Origin: Devosia sp.
GTDB taxonomy: Bacteria; Pseudomonadota; Alphaproteobacteria; Rhizobiales; Devosiaceae
Length of the DNA stretch: 64,000 bases
Assembly (NCBI RefSeq): GCF_014860165.1
Contig: NZ_JACZKG010000043.1
Coordinates: forward strand, 1 to 64,000
Direction of reading: 5' to 3'
Shown: piece after piece, positions 19,067 to 27,810 of the stretch
Position numbering within the stretch: the stretch's first letter is position 1
Layout of the letters: every line of letters starts with the position of its first letter
Program-made: the position numbers and the translations under genes
The notes under the pieces: model-generated
Seen by the model: the letters and a program-made list of their open reading frames with translations, nothing else
What the model was told of the DNA's origin: nothing
The model's database searches: none

Positions 19067-19264
19067 CTAAGCGCGGATCGACAGCATCAGGCTGACAAGC
19101 CAGGAAATGACCTGGTCGGCCAGCAGGAAGAACAGGCTCGCCGCAAGAACCAGCACGAGGACCATGATCGTCGAGACCAGGACTTCGTTGCGGCTCGGCC
19201 AGGTGACCTTGGCGGTTTCCTGCCGGACTTGCTGCAGGAACTGGATCGGGTTCGGTCGGGCCAT
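19067..19264 (-). CDS. secE: Preprotein translocase subunit SecE
   Basis: Essential small subunit of the SecYEG channel in the inner membrane. The 65-residue single-helix form starts MARPNPIQFLQQVRQE, has the amphipathic segment with the conserved KVTWPSRNEV, then one hydrophobic helix (about residues 30-50). Length is that of alphaproteobacterial SecE. It is the first gene of the secE-nusG-rplKAJL unit; a promoter is visible at 19337-19365. Confidence 0.95.
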   Translation of the reverse strand: MARPNPIQFLQQVRQETAKVTWPSRNEVLVSTIMVLVLVLAASLFFLLADQVISWLVSLMLSIRA

Positions 19265-19336
19265 AGGCGAATCTACTCTTGGGTTTTGGTGCAAAACCAA
19301 AGGCCGCGCAGGAATCCCGCACGGCTGGAATGCCGC

Positions 19337-19365
19337 TATCTAGAGAAACTTGCCGCCAATTGCAA
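19337..19365 (-). promoter_or_regulatory. Sigma70-type promoter for secE-nusG
   Basis: On the minus strand, TTGCAA (19360-19365) and TAGATA (19337-19342) are separated by exactly 17 bases, 73 bases upstream of the secE ATG. The match to the consensus and its place before a highly expressed operon support the call. The rest of the secE to 19519 gap has no gene. Confidence 0.6.
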
Positions 19366-19518
19366 CAGGGCCGGCACACATTGATCGCAGCCCCGGCGAC
19401 TCGCCGCCGATCACTTTGTTAATCATCTGTTAAGAAGCTTGCGGAACCGGCTTGCGCCCCGTATCGCAATGGCATTTGATCCAATTGTGACGGAAAAGCG
19501 GCAACGGGAGGCTGTGAC

Positions 19519-19800
19519 ATGTCTTCGAGTGGTGCAAGTTTCGACATCAAGGGTTGTGAGGTCCGGTTCTACGGTCCGCATCAGGCCATTGCCGGCCGCG
19601 TGACCGGCGTTGTTCGCGTAATCATCGAAGAGCGCTTCATGGGCAACCTGTCGCGCTACCACCTCGATCTCAAGGTCAAGGCCGATGTCGGCTCTGTCAG
19701 CACCCCCGAAGTGCGCCGCGCCCTGCTCGCCCACGCCGCCCACCAGCTCAACCGGCTGAAGTCGCGCCACAGCGATGCGCTGCCTTTGGCGGCCGAATAG
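19519..19800 (+). CDS. Hypothetical protein, 93 residues
   Basis: I do not recognise this family. The soluble 93-residue protein has no signal peptide or membrane helix. It contains a compact central part (EVRFYGPHQAIAGRVTGVVR) and a basic C-terminal helix (EVRRALLAHAAHQLNRLKSR). The start is supported by GGGAGG at 19506-19511, about 7 bases before the ATG. It is divergent from secE and 59 bases before an SDR gene on the same strand. Base composition matches its neighbours. Confidence 0.6.
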   Translation: MSSSGASFDIKGCEVRFYGPHQAIAGRVTGVVRVIIEERFMGNLSRYHLDLKVKADVGSVSTPEVRRALLAHAAHQLNRLKSRHSDALPLAAE

Positions 19801-19859
19801 TCCGCCTGTTCGCCGCGCCCGGCATTTGCTAGCGTCTCCCGGTCGGAGGGGACAGTCTC

Positions 19860-20708
19860 GTGCATGTCGTAATCACCGGAGCCGGGGGCAATCTCGGCCG
19901 CAAGCTCACCGCCCATCTGCAATCGGCACAATGGTGCTCGGCCATAACAGGGATCGATCCCAAGCCGTTGACGGATAGTGGCAAGTTCAGCGCGGTCAGC
20001 GCCGACCTACGCGACCCGCATGACCGCCGCTGGATTGAGCCAGTGCAGCAGGCTGATGCCGTGGTTCACTTCGCAGCGCAGAATCCAGCGCCCGATTCCA
20101 ATTGGGTTGAGGCAACCCAGAGCATCGACATGACGATGAACCTGCTGCAGCGGGTTGGCCAGGCGCCATGCCGCTTCGTCTTCGCATCGTCCAACCATGT
20201 CATGGGCGGCTACAAAGATGCACCCCTGCCGCCCGACCAGCGGCTCACATGGGACACGCCGCCGCGCCCCGGCACACGCTTCTTCGATGGCCATGACTAT
20301 TGCAGGCCCACCGCCTATGGCGCCTCCAAGCTCATGGGTGAGCGCGCCGTTGCAGCCCGCTCTGCGTCCTCCTCGCTGACCGGCGTCAATGTGCGCATCG
20401 GCTGGGTCCAGCCCGGCGAGAACCGTCCTGAAACAATCGACCTGCGCGGGGCTGGCCGGCGTACCGGCCCCGCTTTGCCCGACCAGGAAGAGATCGAGCG
20501 CGGCATGGCCTGGTTTCGCGGCATGTGGCTGTCCAACCGGGACTTCCTGCAGCTGATGGAAAAGGCCATTACGGCGCCGGCCGATCGCTGGCCCGCCCGC
20601 GCCATCGTGGTGAGCGGCGTCAGCAACAATACCGGCACGGCGTGGAACCTCGAGGATGGCCGAAGCTGGCTCGGCTATGAGCCGGTGGACGATATCGCCG
20701 CCGGCTAA
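19860..20708 (+). CDS. NAD(P)-dependent epimerase/dehydratase (extended SDR), GTG start
   Basis: A 282-residue Rossmann-fold oxidoreductase starting at GTG with HVVITGAGGNLGRKL; GAGGNLG is the GxxGxxG dinucleotide loop at residues 7-13. A conserved acidic residue follows beta 2 (ITGIDPKP). The active-site tyrosine-lysine pair is in TAYGASKLMG, with FVFASSNHVMGG as the preceding catalytic Ser segment. The order resembles uronate or sugar-acid dehydrogenases of the SDR superfamily, but substrate is not determinable. No sugar operon surrounds it. Confidence 0.8.
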   Translation: MHVVITGAGGNLGRKLTAHLQSAQWCSAITGIDPKPLTDSGKFSAVSADLRDPHDRRWIEPVQQADAVVHFAAQNPAPDSNWVEATQSIDMTMNLLQRVGQAPCRFVFASSNHVMGGYKDAPLPPDQRLTWDTPPRPGTRFFDGHDYCRPTAYGASKLMGERAVAARSASSSLTGVNVRIGWVQPGENRPETIDLRGAGRRTGPALPDQEEIERGMAWFRGMWLSNRDFLQLMEKAITAPADRWPARAIVVSGVSNNTGTAWNLEDGRSWLGYEPVDDIAAG

Positions 20709-20784
20709 TTTGGCCACTTATGTCATAGTTAAAGGTGCCCCGACCGATCCGAGTGCTACAGGCCCCCTGCAGCAAGGATTCGGA

Positions 20785-21006
20785 ATGGCGATAACCTTTC
20801 GCGTGGTCGATATGCGCAGCGACAGCATCGACCCGCAAGAAACCATCATCGTAGGCGCCCGCTCACCCGAGGACGCCGGACGCCAGGCGCTCGGCGTCGA
20901 ACTGGTGCGCAGTGGCCAGCGCAAGGACCTCATCGCGCGCGTCTATTGGCAGACACCAGGGCAGCCGGTGAATATGGTGCGACTCTACCGGCGCGTGGCC
21001 GGCTAG
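20785..21006 (+). CDS. Hypothetical protein, 73 residues
   Basis: A small soluble protein starting MAITFRVVDMRSDSIDPQET after an AAGGA ribosome binding site 5 bases upstream. An earlier in-frame start at 20656 would overlap the SDR gene and lacks such a site. The sequence alternates short beta-like strands and one helix (SPEDAGRQALGVELV). No known motif is seen. The following 21007-21234 holds nothing that I can support. Confidence 0.55.
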   Translation: MAITFRVVDMRSDSIDPQETIIVGARSPEDAGRQALGVELVRSGQRKDLIARVYWQTPGQPVNMVRLYRRVAG

Positions 21007-21234
21007 CGCAAAACGCGATGTGTCCAAACGGGGGCGCGTCGCTCCGCGGTGTGTCCGCCCTCATGGACAACTGCGTCCGCGAGGGCTAAGGCGACGTTGC
21101 CCTTGGCCATGGTAGTCTCCATTGATGTGTTGATTGCAGAGTCAGGCGGGCCGTCGCAGGATGCGCGGCGCGACCGTGGTCAGAGGCGTCAACAGCCTCG
21201 TGCCGAGAGCAAGGATGGGGCAGAGCCCAAGTAG

Positions 21235-22290
21235 ATGAGCGACGGAAATCAATCGGGACGGACTGGGCACGTATCATCGGTGGATGCAGCCAGGGGGCTT
21301 CTGGCTCTCAGCGTTATGGCGTTCCATTCGCTGAGCAACGAGAGCATCGCCGCCGTCGAGAATGTGGGTTACTACGCCGTCTATGCGTTCTTTGTGATCA
21401 GTGGCTTCTCACTGTGGATTTCCTATTACGGGAAACTGCAGACGTCGTCGGACGTCCGCTCCTACCTGCTGAAGCGCTTCTTTCGGATCGCGCCGCTGTA
21501 TTATCTGGCCCTGCTGATCCGCATATTACTCTACCCGTTGCCACCGACATGGCCTCTCGATCTGCCAGCGAATATCACCCTGATGCTGGGCTTCTATAAC
21601 CCAGGCGCGACTTCGCTCATCACTGGCGGCTGGTCGCTAGGCATCGAGTTCGTCTTTTACCTGCTGCTGCCTATTCTCTTCGTCGCGGTCCAAAGCCTGA
21701 GGGCACTTGTCGTCGTTGCGACGATGGCAATCGCAATGCAGGTAGTTTTCGTGAACCTGATTCTCGGCACCGCCGAGGTGATGACCGGCCCTCTCTGGGC
21801 CTCTTATTCTCAGCCCGTCAGCTTTGCGGGCTACTTTCTGGCCGGGTGCCTGATCGGTGAGCTGTTCCGCGCCGGACCGAAAAAGCACTATCGTCACGCG
21901 CTGACCATTGCTGGCGCGGCCTTGATCGGTTTCGCCCTGGTCACGAGCCCATATCCCGTCGGCTTTCTGACGGGCTGGCGCGGCCTGCTCTTGACCACTT
22001 TGACGATCGTCTTTGTTGCTGCCGCAGCCTTCGTTCCGCCGGTCACCGGCAAACTGCTCAAAGTCAGCATCTGGCTAGGGGTGATCAGCTATCCGGTCTA
22101 TTTGCTGCACCCGCTCGTTCACTACAGCCTGCACAAATATGGGGTGCCCTGGGCTCCGCTGCGCATTGTTCTGGTTTTTGCTTTGACCATTGCTGCGGCA
22201 CACTATGTCAGCAAATATTTCGAGCAGCCGGCCCGGCGACTCGGTGGATCTATCGCGTTTCGCCCGAAGCGAGACCCAGAGCCGACATGA
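21235..22290 (+). CDS. Acyltransferase 3 family membrane protein (OafA-like)
   Basis: A 351-residue polytopic protein of the acyltransferase 3 family (PF01757), which O-acetylates surface polysaccharide or lipid A sugars. The family signature appears as VDAARGLLALSVMAFH: an arginine about 10 residues before the catalytic histidine, around residues 20-31. FVISGFSLWI and about ten hydrophobic helices follow. There is no C-terminal SGNH domain. Its 3' end overlaps the convergent gene 22250-23491 by 41 bases. Confidence 0.85.
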   Translation: MSDGNQSGRTGHVSSVDAARGLLALSVMAFHSLSNESIAAVENVGYYAVYAFFVISGFSLWISYYGKLQTSSDVRSYLLKRFFRIAPLYYLALLIRILLYPLPPTWPLDLPANITLMLGFYNPGATSLITGGWSLGIEFVFYLLLPILFVAVQSLRALVVVATMAIAMQVVFVNLILGTAEVMTGPLWASYSQPVSFAGYFLAGCLIGELFRAGPKKHYRHALTIAGAALIGFALVTSPYPVGFLTGWRGLLLTTLTIVFVAAAAFVPPVTGKLLKVSIWLGVISYPVYLLHPLVHYSLHKYGVPWAPLRIVLVFALTIAAAHYVSKYFEQPARRLGGSIAFRPKRDPEPT

Positions 22291-23491
22291 TGCGCGTGTG
22301 AGCAAGTCCATCGACAGCGCCCCACCGCGCGCGATCTGATTCCGCTCGGCGCTGCAGCTCGCTCAACTCATCTGACTTCGCAAGGTCATTTATGGCGCGA
22401 TTGAAATCCGCCTGGTCACTCGTGGTGATGACGCCCTTGGCATCGGCGTAATCGTCGTAGCCGAAACGATAGAGATCGTAGTTGACCACCGGCTTTCCTG
22501 CGGCGAGAGCCAGACGGATAATGGACGAAACTGAAGTAACCAACACATCGCATTTGCCAATGAGCGTTGCGATGTCGGTCTGATCAATGGCAAAACCCAG
22601 TCCTTCCAGCTTCGCCCTGGCGGCCGGATGAGCCTGGATGACCACGTCGCCCAGGCGACGAACCTGATCAACCCAGGACGCCATCGCTTCTGCGTAGGGT
22701 CTCGGACCATAGGTGTCGGTGTAGTCCGGTGGCAGCGCACAGACGATGCACATCTTTTGGCTGCGTGGCTTCATTGCCATTGATGTGTGCACGTCATCAA
22801 GCGCCAGCGAACCGACTACGACCACCTTAGGCCGCCCTATTCCATCCGAGGCATAATGCGCGGCCATTCTGGGGCTCTCTGCCAGCAGCCTGGATGCCCG
22901 ACCACCATGAACCGCCCACGGGTTTGGCGGAGCGACGCCCGCAATTTCGTACCCGAGGGCAAATCGCAGCGGCAGCCGAAACACGCGTCGGCCGCCTACG
23001 ATCCCCGACCACTGCGGCTTGACCAGAGAAAACAGCCGGGCCACACGGCCGGACGCAACATAGTCCTCAGGTGCGCTGCCGATCACCACTTCTGCCTGCC
23101 GCCGTCCGGAAAACTCGTAGGGCAGAATATATACCGGCAAGCCGATGCGCCTCGCTTCCGCGATCCACGGCAGATTGCCACCAACACCATCCTCCCCGAC
23201 AACCAGAGCAGTGGCAGCAATTGACCGGAGGTACTGACGGGCGCTGCGCCGCGCCGCTCTGGCCGCGGTCACAACCGCCGTCACGCCGTGGACCTCTTTG
23301 TTCAAGGTCACGGTGCCCACGCCATCGGCCGCCTCAGGCGCCAGCGTTGGGAGCATTTCGCTACCCGGTTCGCTCAGCAGAGCAGCGCTTTCCACCAGTA
23401 GCTTGTGCGCCACCCCTCGGTCGTTCAGAATTTTGCGGAGGCGCCGAAATTCGACCAGTTGCGTGGGAAGCTGTGCGAGAAAGACGAACAA
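22250..23491 (-). CDS. Hypothetical protein with GT-B/UDP-GlcNAc 2-epimerase-like features
   Basis: A 413-residue soluble protein. The N-terminal half has alternating strands and helices (QLVEFRRLRKILNDRGVAHK, GLPVYILPYEFSGRR). The C-terminal half has VIQAHPAARAKLEGLGF, CDVLVTSVSSIIRLALAAGK and PVVNYDLYRFGYDD. These resemble the HP, SS and C-terminal segments of UDP-GlcNAc 2-epimerase-like and polysaccharide-export GT-B proteins. I infer a role in surface glycan synthesis, consistent with the neighbouring acyltransferase, but no family is certain. Confidence 0.6.
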   Translation of the reverse strand: MFVFLAQLPTQLVEFRRLRKILNDRGVAHKLLVESAALLSEPGSEMLPTLAPEAADGVGTVTLNKEVHGVTAVVTAARAARRSARQYLRSIAATALVVGEDGVGGNLPWIAEARRIGLPVYILPYEFSGRRQAEVVIGSAPEDYVASGRVARLFSLVKPQWSGIVGGRRVFRLPLRFALGYEIAGVAPPNPWAVHGGRASRLLAESPRMAAHYASDGIGRPKVVVVGSLALDDVHTSMAMKPRSQKMCIVCALPPDYTDTYGPRPYAEAMASWVDQVRRLGDVVIQAHPAARAKLEGLGFAIDQTDIATLIGKCDVLVTSVSSIIRLALAAGKPVVNYDLYRFGYDDYADAKGVITTSDQADFNRAINDLAKSDELSELQRRAESDRARWGAVDGLAHTRIMSALGLASGETR

Positions 23492-23859
23492 GAATGCCCC
23501 CTAGTTGGGACGTTTCTACCTCGCCAGGAATCCCCTTCGCAAGAACAACAGGAACGAGCTGCTTCGACAAGCGGCAGCATTACGGCCAGAAACAAACAAG
23601 CCGGCCGGAGGTATATGCTGCCCGGGGCTGTCGATAGAATACGAATCCTGCGTCAGGCCCGACAGCGCCCCATGTCCGCATGGGCGTCAAACAGGTCACA
23701 ACTCCAGGTTATGACTGCGCCCAAGCCTATCGCGGCGCTGGCGCAAACGCCATGTCGCTGGAGCGCAAGCGTCTTGCCACATCGGTCAGGCTGTCTAACC
23801 GACCGAAGCATTGCGCGCGTCAATATGTTGGAAGTCCCAGAAAATCTGGAAAGAACGCC
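23492..23859. other. Intergenic stretch without a supported gene
   Basis: These 368 bases separate the GT-B-like gene from tRNA-Trp. Several overlapping open frames exist but none has a good ribosome binding site or a recognisable protein. A short CCAGA/TCTGG hairpin about 20 bases downstream of the tRNA may help end its transcript. Confidence 0.5.
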
Positions 23860-23935
23860 TGGCAGGGGCTGGGGGACTCGAACCCACGACCCTCGGTTTT
23901 GGAGACCGATGCTCTACCAACTGAGCTAAACCCCT
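23860..23935 (-). tRNA. tRNA-Trp (CCA)
   Basis: The minus strand folds a full cloverleaf of 76 bases with the 3' CCA encoded. The acceptor stem pairs AGGGGTT with AGCCCCT, the discriminator is G, the anticodon loop is CTCCAAA with anticodon CCA, and the T arm has GTGGGTTCGAGTCCC. Close to secE as is common, but here 4.6 kb of accessory genes lie between them. Confidence 0.97.
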
Positions 23936-23948
23936 TCAGGCGAGGGTG

Positions 23949-23977
23949 TGTCTAATGGCAATGGGCGTGTTTCGCAA
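23949..23977 (-). promoter_or_regulatory. Promoter for tRNA-Trp
   Basis: Minus strand TTGCGA (23972-23977), 17 bases, TAGACA (23949-23954). The predicted start lies about 7 bases before the mature tRNA 5' end at 23935. Spacing and closeness to the tRNA make this a likely promoter. Confidence 0.6.
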
Positions 23978-23989
23978 GACCCTTTGCGC

Positions 23990-24382
23990 CTAGCTCCAGA
24001 GATGGGGCAGCAGCGGCAGCGCCAGGAGCAGGTTGCCCAGCAGGCTGGCGAGAAAACTGACCGACCGCCAAGGCGTAAGGCCGCGCATATAGCAATAGAG
24101 GTGCGCAACACGCGCCACAAAGTAGAGCGCTCCACCCGCGAGCGAAAGCCAACCGATCTCGCCAAGCATGATCGACAGCAACGCCAGGGTCAGGAAGACC
24201 GGCAGGGTCTCCTGCAGGTTGGCCAGGGCCCGACGCGCGCGGCCGAGATCGCGGCTGGGTTCAGGCAGGTCGTCCCGCGGTCCGATCTGCGCGTCGGTTC
24301 CGACCTGCTCGGTGAGGTAGCGGCCGGGCAAGGCGACCTGAATCAACAGCAGGAACAGCACCAGAAAAATGATCAGCAACAA
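23990..24382 (-). CDS. MAPEG family membrane protein
   Basis: A 130-residue protein with four hydrophobic helices and the MAPEG-type segment SRDLGRARRALANLQETLPV between helices 1 and 2, followed by LYFVARVAHLYCYMRG. Members are glutathione-linked or related membrane enzymes; bacterial ones often have unknown substrate. The longest frame begins at TTG (24380-24382); a GTG six codons later (24362-24364) is an alternative. It is convergent with nothing and lies between tRNA-Trp and hupE. Confidence 0.75.
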   Translation of the reverse strand: MLLIIFLVLFLLLIQVALPGRYLTEQVGTDAQIGPRDDLPEPSRDLGRARRALANLQETLPVFLTLALLSIMLGEIGWLSLAGGALYFVARVAHLYCYMRGLTPWRSVSFLASLLGNLLLALPLLPHLWS

Positions 24383-24563
24383 ACGAAATAACCCTTGAAC
24401 ACCGGTGGCATTGCGCCGCCCTTCCCCCGCTAACGCATGACGGCGCCAACAGGATCACCATTTACAATCGGCAAGACCCAGCCAATAAATGGCTTTGCGA
24501 GTTCAGGGAAGTTTGGCGGCAGCGACACGATCACTCAGGGGCAAAGGCCCCGGAAGGATGACA

Positions 24564-25151
24564 ATGCGTCTTTTGCTGGCACTGGCCATTCTGGCTCTCT
24601 CCCCTGGCCTGGCTTTCGCCCATACCGGAATCGCCCATGGCGCGGGGTTCTTCCACGGTATTGCCCACCCCGTCGGCGGCCTCGACCACGTGCTCGCCAT
24701 GCTCGCCGTGGGCGTCTTTGCCTTCGTGCTCGGCGGCCGGGCGCTGTGGCTGGTGCCGCTCAGCTTCGTCGGCGCAATGGTGGCCGGATTCGGTCTCGGT
24801 ATTGCGCAGGTCCAGCTGCCATTCGTCGAACTGGCCATTGCCCTCTCGATCGTGGCAATCGGCGGCGCGGCCGCCCTGGGCCGCCCCATGCCTGTCGGGG
24901 CGGCCATGGCCCTGGTCGGTGTCTTCGCCGTGTTCCACGGCCATGCCCACGGCGCCGAAATGGCCGAATCTGCCGATGGCCTCACCTATGCCCTGGGCTT
25001 CGTTACGGCGACCGCCCTGCTCCACCTCACCGGCCTTGCTGCCGCTTTCGGCGCTGCACACCTCGCCGGGCGCTTCGGCGGCACCGCGGCGCGACTGGCA
25101 GGCGGCGCCTTCGCCATTGCCGGCCTCGGCATCCTGGCGGGCTGGCTCTAG
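24564..25151 (+). CDS. HupE/UreJ family nickel/cobalt transporter
   Basis: A 195-residue membrane protein with an N-terminal signal or first helix (MRLLLALAILALSPGLAFA) and the family motif HPVGGLDHVLAMLAVGVFAF at about residues 35-54. A second His-rich segment FHGHAHGAEM follows near the middle. These histidines are expected to bind Ni or Co. The ATG at 24564 has GGAAGG 6 bases upstream and is preferred over one two codons earlier. No urease or hydrogenase genes are in the window, so its metal client is elsewhere. Confidence 0.85.
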   Translation: MRLLLALAILALSPGLAFAHTGIAHGAGFFHGIAHPVGGLDHVLAMLAVGVFAFVLGGRALWLVPLSFVGAMVAGFGLGIAQVQLPFVELAIALSIVAIGGAAALGRPMPVGAAMALVGVFAVFHGHAHGAEMAESADGLTYALGFVTATALLHLTGLAAAFGAAHLAGRFGGTAARLAGGAFAIAGLGILAGWL

Positions 25152-25265
25152 CCCCCACCGCACGGGCGGTGGCCCACCGTCGCCCGCGCACAGATTCCAA
25201 TGCGCCAAGGGGTTGTCAGGTCCGGCCGTGACGGGCTATTGGCTAGCATGTCGGTCACCGACCGA

Positions 25266-25339
25266 GCGGGTATAGCTCAGTGGTAGAGCAGCAGCCTTCC
25301 AAGCTGAATATGCGGGTTCGATTCCCGCTACCCGCTCCA
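25266..25339 (+). tRNA. tRNA-Gly (UCC)
   Basis: A 74-base cloverleaf with encoded CCA. The acceptor stem is GCGGGTA/TACCCGC, the discriminator T, the D arm AGCTCAGTGGTAGAGC, the anticodon loop CTTCCAA with anticodon TCC, and the T arm GCGGGTTCGATTCCCGC. A possible promoter (TTGTCA at 25213, 17 bases, CTATTG at 25236) lies upstream. Confidence 0.97.
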
Positions 25340-25487
25340 AATCCCCCTGCCCTTGCATCCCCGATTCTGTTTCGCAGGCCGCTGCCTGACGCGAGGAGTG
25401 TTCAGGCCTCCCGACCGTTCACAGCACCTGCCGAGGACAGGATGGGCCCGGATTGACCTTTTCTTGCGGGGCATTGCCAAACGGGTG

Positions 25488-25516
25488 TTGACACTGTGTC
25501 ATCAGACCACCATAAA
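25488..25516 (+). promoter_or_regulatory. Promoter for tRNA-Tyr
   Basis: A perfect -35 TTGACA (25488-25493), a 17-base spacer and -10 CATAAA (25511-25516) lie 55 bases upstream of tRNA-Tyr. The tRNA therefore seems to have its own transcript rather than being co-transcribed with tRNA-Gly 230 bases away. Confidence 0.6.
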
Positions 25517-25570
25517 CCGCCCCGACGACGCGCCCCGGCGCTTCGTTTCCTACCCAAGCGACGTTGTAGT

Positions 25571-25655
25571 GGAGGGGTGGGAGAGTGGTTAAATCCATCA
25601 GACTGTAAATCTGACCGCTTAGCGTACACTGGTTCGAATCCAGTCCCCTCCACCA
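25571..25655 (+). tRNA. tRNA-Tyr (GUA)
   Basis: An 85-base class II tRNA with a long variable arm and encoded CCA. The acceptor stem is GGAGGGG/CCCCTCC with discriminator A, the anticodon is GTA within ACTGTAAAT, and the T arm has CTGGTTCGAATCCAG. The following 25656-25872 holds no supported gene. Confidence 0.97.
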
Positions 25656-25872
25656 TCGCTTCCTGCTGAGGCCCTCAGGCCAGCAGATCCGGGCTCCTCC
25701 CCAAGCAACGTTACACAGTTTGTTACGCAGTCCTGGTCCAGGTCCGGCGCTCACAATGTGGACAAAATCAACTGGGAGGAAGTTCATCTGCGGCGGCGTT
25801 CGAAGGCTGCGACCGGCGCTGCCGGGTACGCGTGCCGACGTGGAACTTCATCAGGCCTAGCTGCGACGCCTC

Positions 25873-27810
25873 CTAGGAGGCGGGAGAAAGCCGGTCGACC
25901 GAAACCGTCCGGAGCGCAATCGAGGAGGAGCGGGCACTATCGCAGTACACCGCGTTGTGCGCCACGCGCCGGGTGCGGCCGGTACCCTCGGGGGCACCGG
26001 TATTGGGATTGACGTCGAATTTGGGGAAGTTGCTGGAAGAGATGTCGACGCGAATGCGGTGGCCGGCCTTGAACAGGTTGGCCGTTGCGAAGGGTTCGAT
26101 GACCAGTTCCATGATCTCGCCGGGGGTACAGGGCCCCGGCTGCTCGAAGGACTCGCGGTAGCGGCAGCGGATAATGCCGTCCGTGATGATCATGGCAAAG
26201 CCGGTTGGGTAGTCCTCACTCGGCGGATAGACATCGATGAGCTTGGCGGTGAAGTCCGTGTCGGGGCCGTCGGTGCTTGCAAACAGGCGCACGCTCACGG
26301 GACCGACAATGGCCGTGTCGGCCGCAAGCGGCTCGGTCTCGAAGGTCAGCACATCGGCCCGCGCGGAGAGGGGCAGTCCCGGCCGGGTTACGCCGTAGAA
26401 TCGCTGGTCCTCCCGCTGGTCGAAGGCCCCGCCCTCAAAAACTGGCCGACCGCTGGTCAGCGCACCGCCAATGGTGGGGACCGGATTTCCGGGATCAAAG
26501 TCATAGACCAGCGGGGCGACCTGGGTTCGGGGGGCGTCTGGCGACAGGCGCCCGTCCGCGTGAAAGAAAAACCTGACTTCCTCACTTTGCGGCAGTGGCC
26601 ATTGGGCTCCTTCGATCCAGGTGCCACCATGATCCAGTCGGCCGCTTTCGTCGCGCCGGCCGGAGCCACCACCCATGAGGAACAGCCGAACGCGCGGTGT
26701 TTCGGCAGCGGCTGGTACAACACCCTTCAGCCAGCGGTCAAACCAATGGCGCCGAAACTCCAGCCAGCTCGGCGCAATATTGCCGCCGACAGGGGCATTG
26801 GGACCGAACGAGACGTCACCGGCGAAACTGGTGTTGCGGTTGCCGTGCAGCCCCGGACCCATGATCAGATCGAGGTGACGCGTACCCGAGCGCGACAAGC
26901 CGGCATAGTTTTCGAAGGTGCAGCTGACATAGCAATCGTACCAGCTAGAGAGGAACGCGACCGGAATGTCGGGGAAATGGTCATAGTGGCCGGCAGCGTA
27001 GAGGCCGACCTGTCGCCAATAGTCGTCGAAGGTGCCGTGCCGCCATTGCTCGAGCAGATAGCTTTCATACTCAGGAACCCAGCGGACCGGGGAGCGTCCC
27101 TCCGACCACGGCATGGCCTGGAACCACGACCGCAGGTCCTCTGCGCCAAGCGCCTTGGCAAGCAGCGGGTTATCGCGAACTACGGGGCTTTCATGGGCGT
27201 TGTTGTAGGCCCATGTCGCCTGCTTGAGCTCGAACGCCCCACCCTGCCGGATGCCGCAGGTAAAAGCATTGGCGAAGCCGCCGGAGTCGAGCACCATGGT
27301 CGCAAGACCCGGTGGATTGAGGCAGGCCAGAGCCATCTGGGTGTGAGCCGCATAGGACAGGCCCATGGTGCCGACCTTGCCACTGCTCCAGGCCTGCCGG
27401 ACGATCCAATCCAGCGTATCGAAGCCGTCGGCGCCTTCGGACAGGTATTTGACGAACTCGCCCTCCGATCCGTAGCGGCCCCGGCAATCCTGATAAATCA
27501 CCACATAGCCATGGCGGACGAAATGGCTGGCCACCTCCGCGCGGGTCATGGGGAGGTCCATCCCCACCTCGATCTCCGAGCGGGACCGTTCGCCCTTGCC
27601 ATAGGCGGTCCGCTCCAGGATGACCGGGAGCGGACCGGCATGCGGGACGCCATCTGCGGCCGGGCGGTAGATGTCGGCTGCGAGCCGGATGCCATCGCGC
27701 ATGATGACCATGACATCGCGATGGACCAGGACCCCTTCAGTGACATGGTGAGGCGGCGGGAGAGCGTCCACCTCAACCACCGGCCTGTCGATGGCGTCCC
27801 GAGCCGTCAT
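25873..27810 (-). CDS. CocE/NonD family hydrolase (alpha/beta hydrolase, peptidase S15 type)
   Basis: A 645-residue cytoplasmic alpha/beta hydrolase related to cocaine esterase, glutaryl-7-ACA acylase and alpha-amino acid ester hydrolases. The family hallmark QDCRGRYGSEGEF (107-119) is followed by the nucleophile elbow GLSYAA with Ser152. A C-terminal jelly-roll domain has DFTAKLIDVYPPSEDYP and RIRVDISSSNFPKFDVNPNT. It lacks a signal peptide. It is the last gene of an Opp-type importer operon and overlaps the binding-protein gene as ATGA, so it likely cleaves the imported compound, probably an ester, amide or short acyl-peptide. Confidence 0.85.
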   Translation of the reverse strand: MTARDAIDRPVVEVDALPPPHHVTEGVLVHRDVMVIMRDGIRLAADIYRPAADGVPHAGPLPVILERTAYGKGERSRSEIEVGMDLPMTRAEVASHFVRHGYVVIYQDCRGRYGSEGEFVKYLSEGADGFDTLDWIVRQAWSSGKVGTMGLSYAAHTQMALACLNPPGLATMVLDSGGFANAFTCGIRQGGAFELKQATWAYNNAHESPVVRDNPLLAKALGAEDLRSWFQAMPWSEGRSPVRWVPEYESYLLEQWRHGTFDDYWRQVGLYAAGHYDHFPDIPVAFLSSWYDCYVSCTFENYAGLSRSGTRHLDLIMGPGLHGNRNTSFAGDVSFGPNAPVGGNIAPSWLEFRRHWFDRWLKGVVPAAAETPRVRLFLMGGGSGRRDESGRLDHGGTWIEGAQWPLPQSEEVRFFFHADGRLSPDAPRTQVAPLVYDFDPGNPVPTIGGALTSGRPVFEGGAFDQREDQRFYGVTRPGLPLSARADVLTFETEPLAADTAIVGPVSVRLFASTDGPDTDFTAKLIDVYPPSEDYPTGFAMIITDGIIRCRYRESFEQPGPCTPGEIMELVIEPFATANLFKAGHRIRVDISSSNFPKFDVNPNTGAPEGTGRTRRVAHNAVYCDSARSSSIALRTVSVDRLSPAS

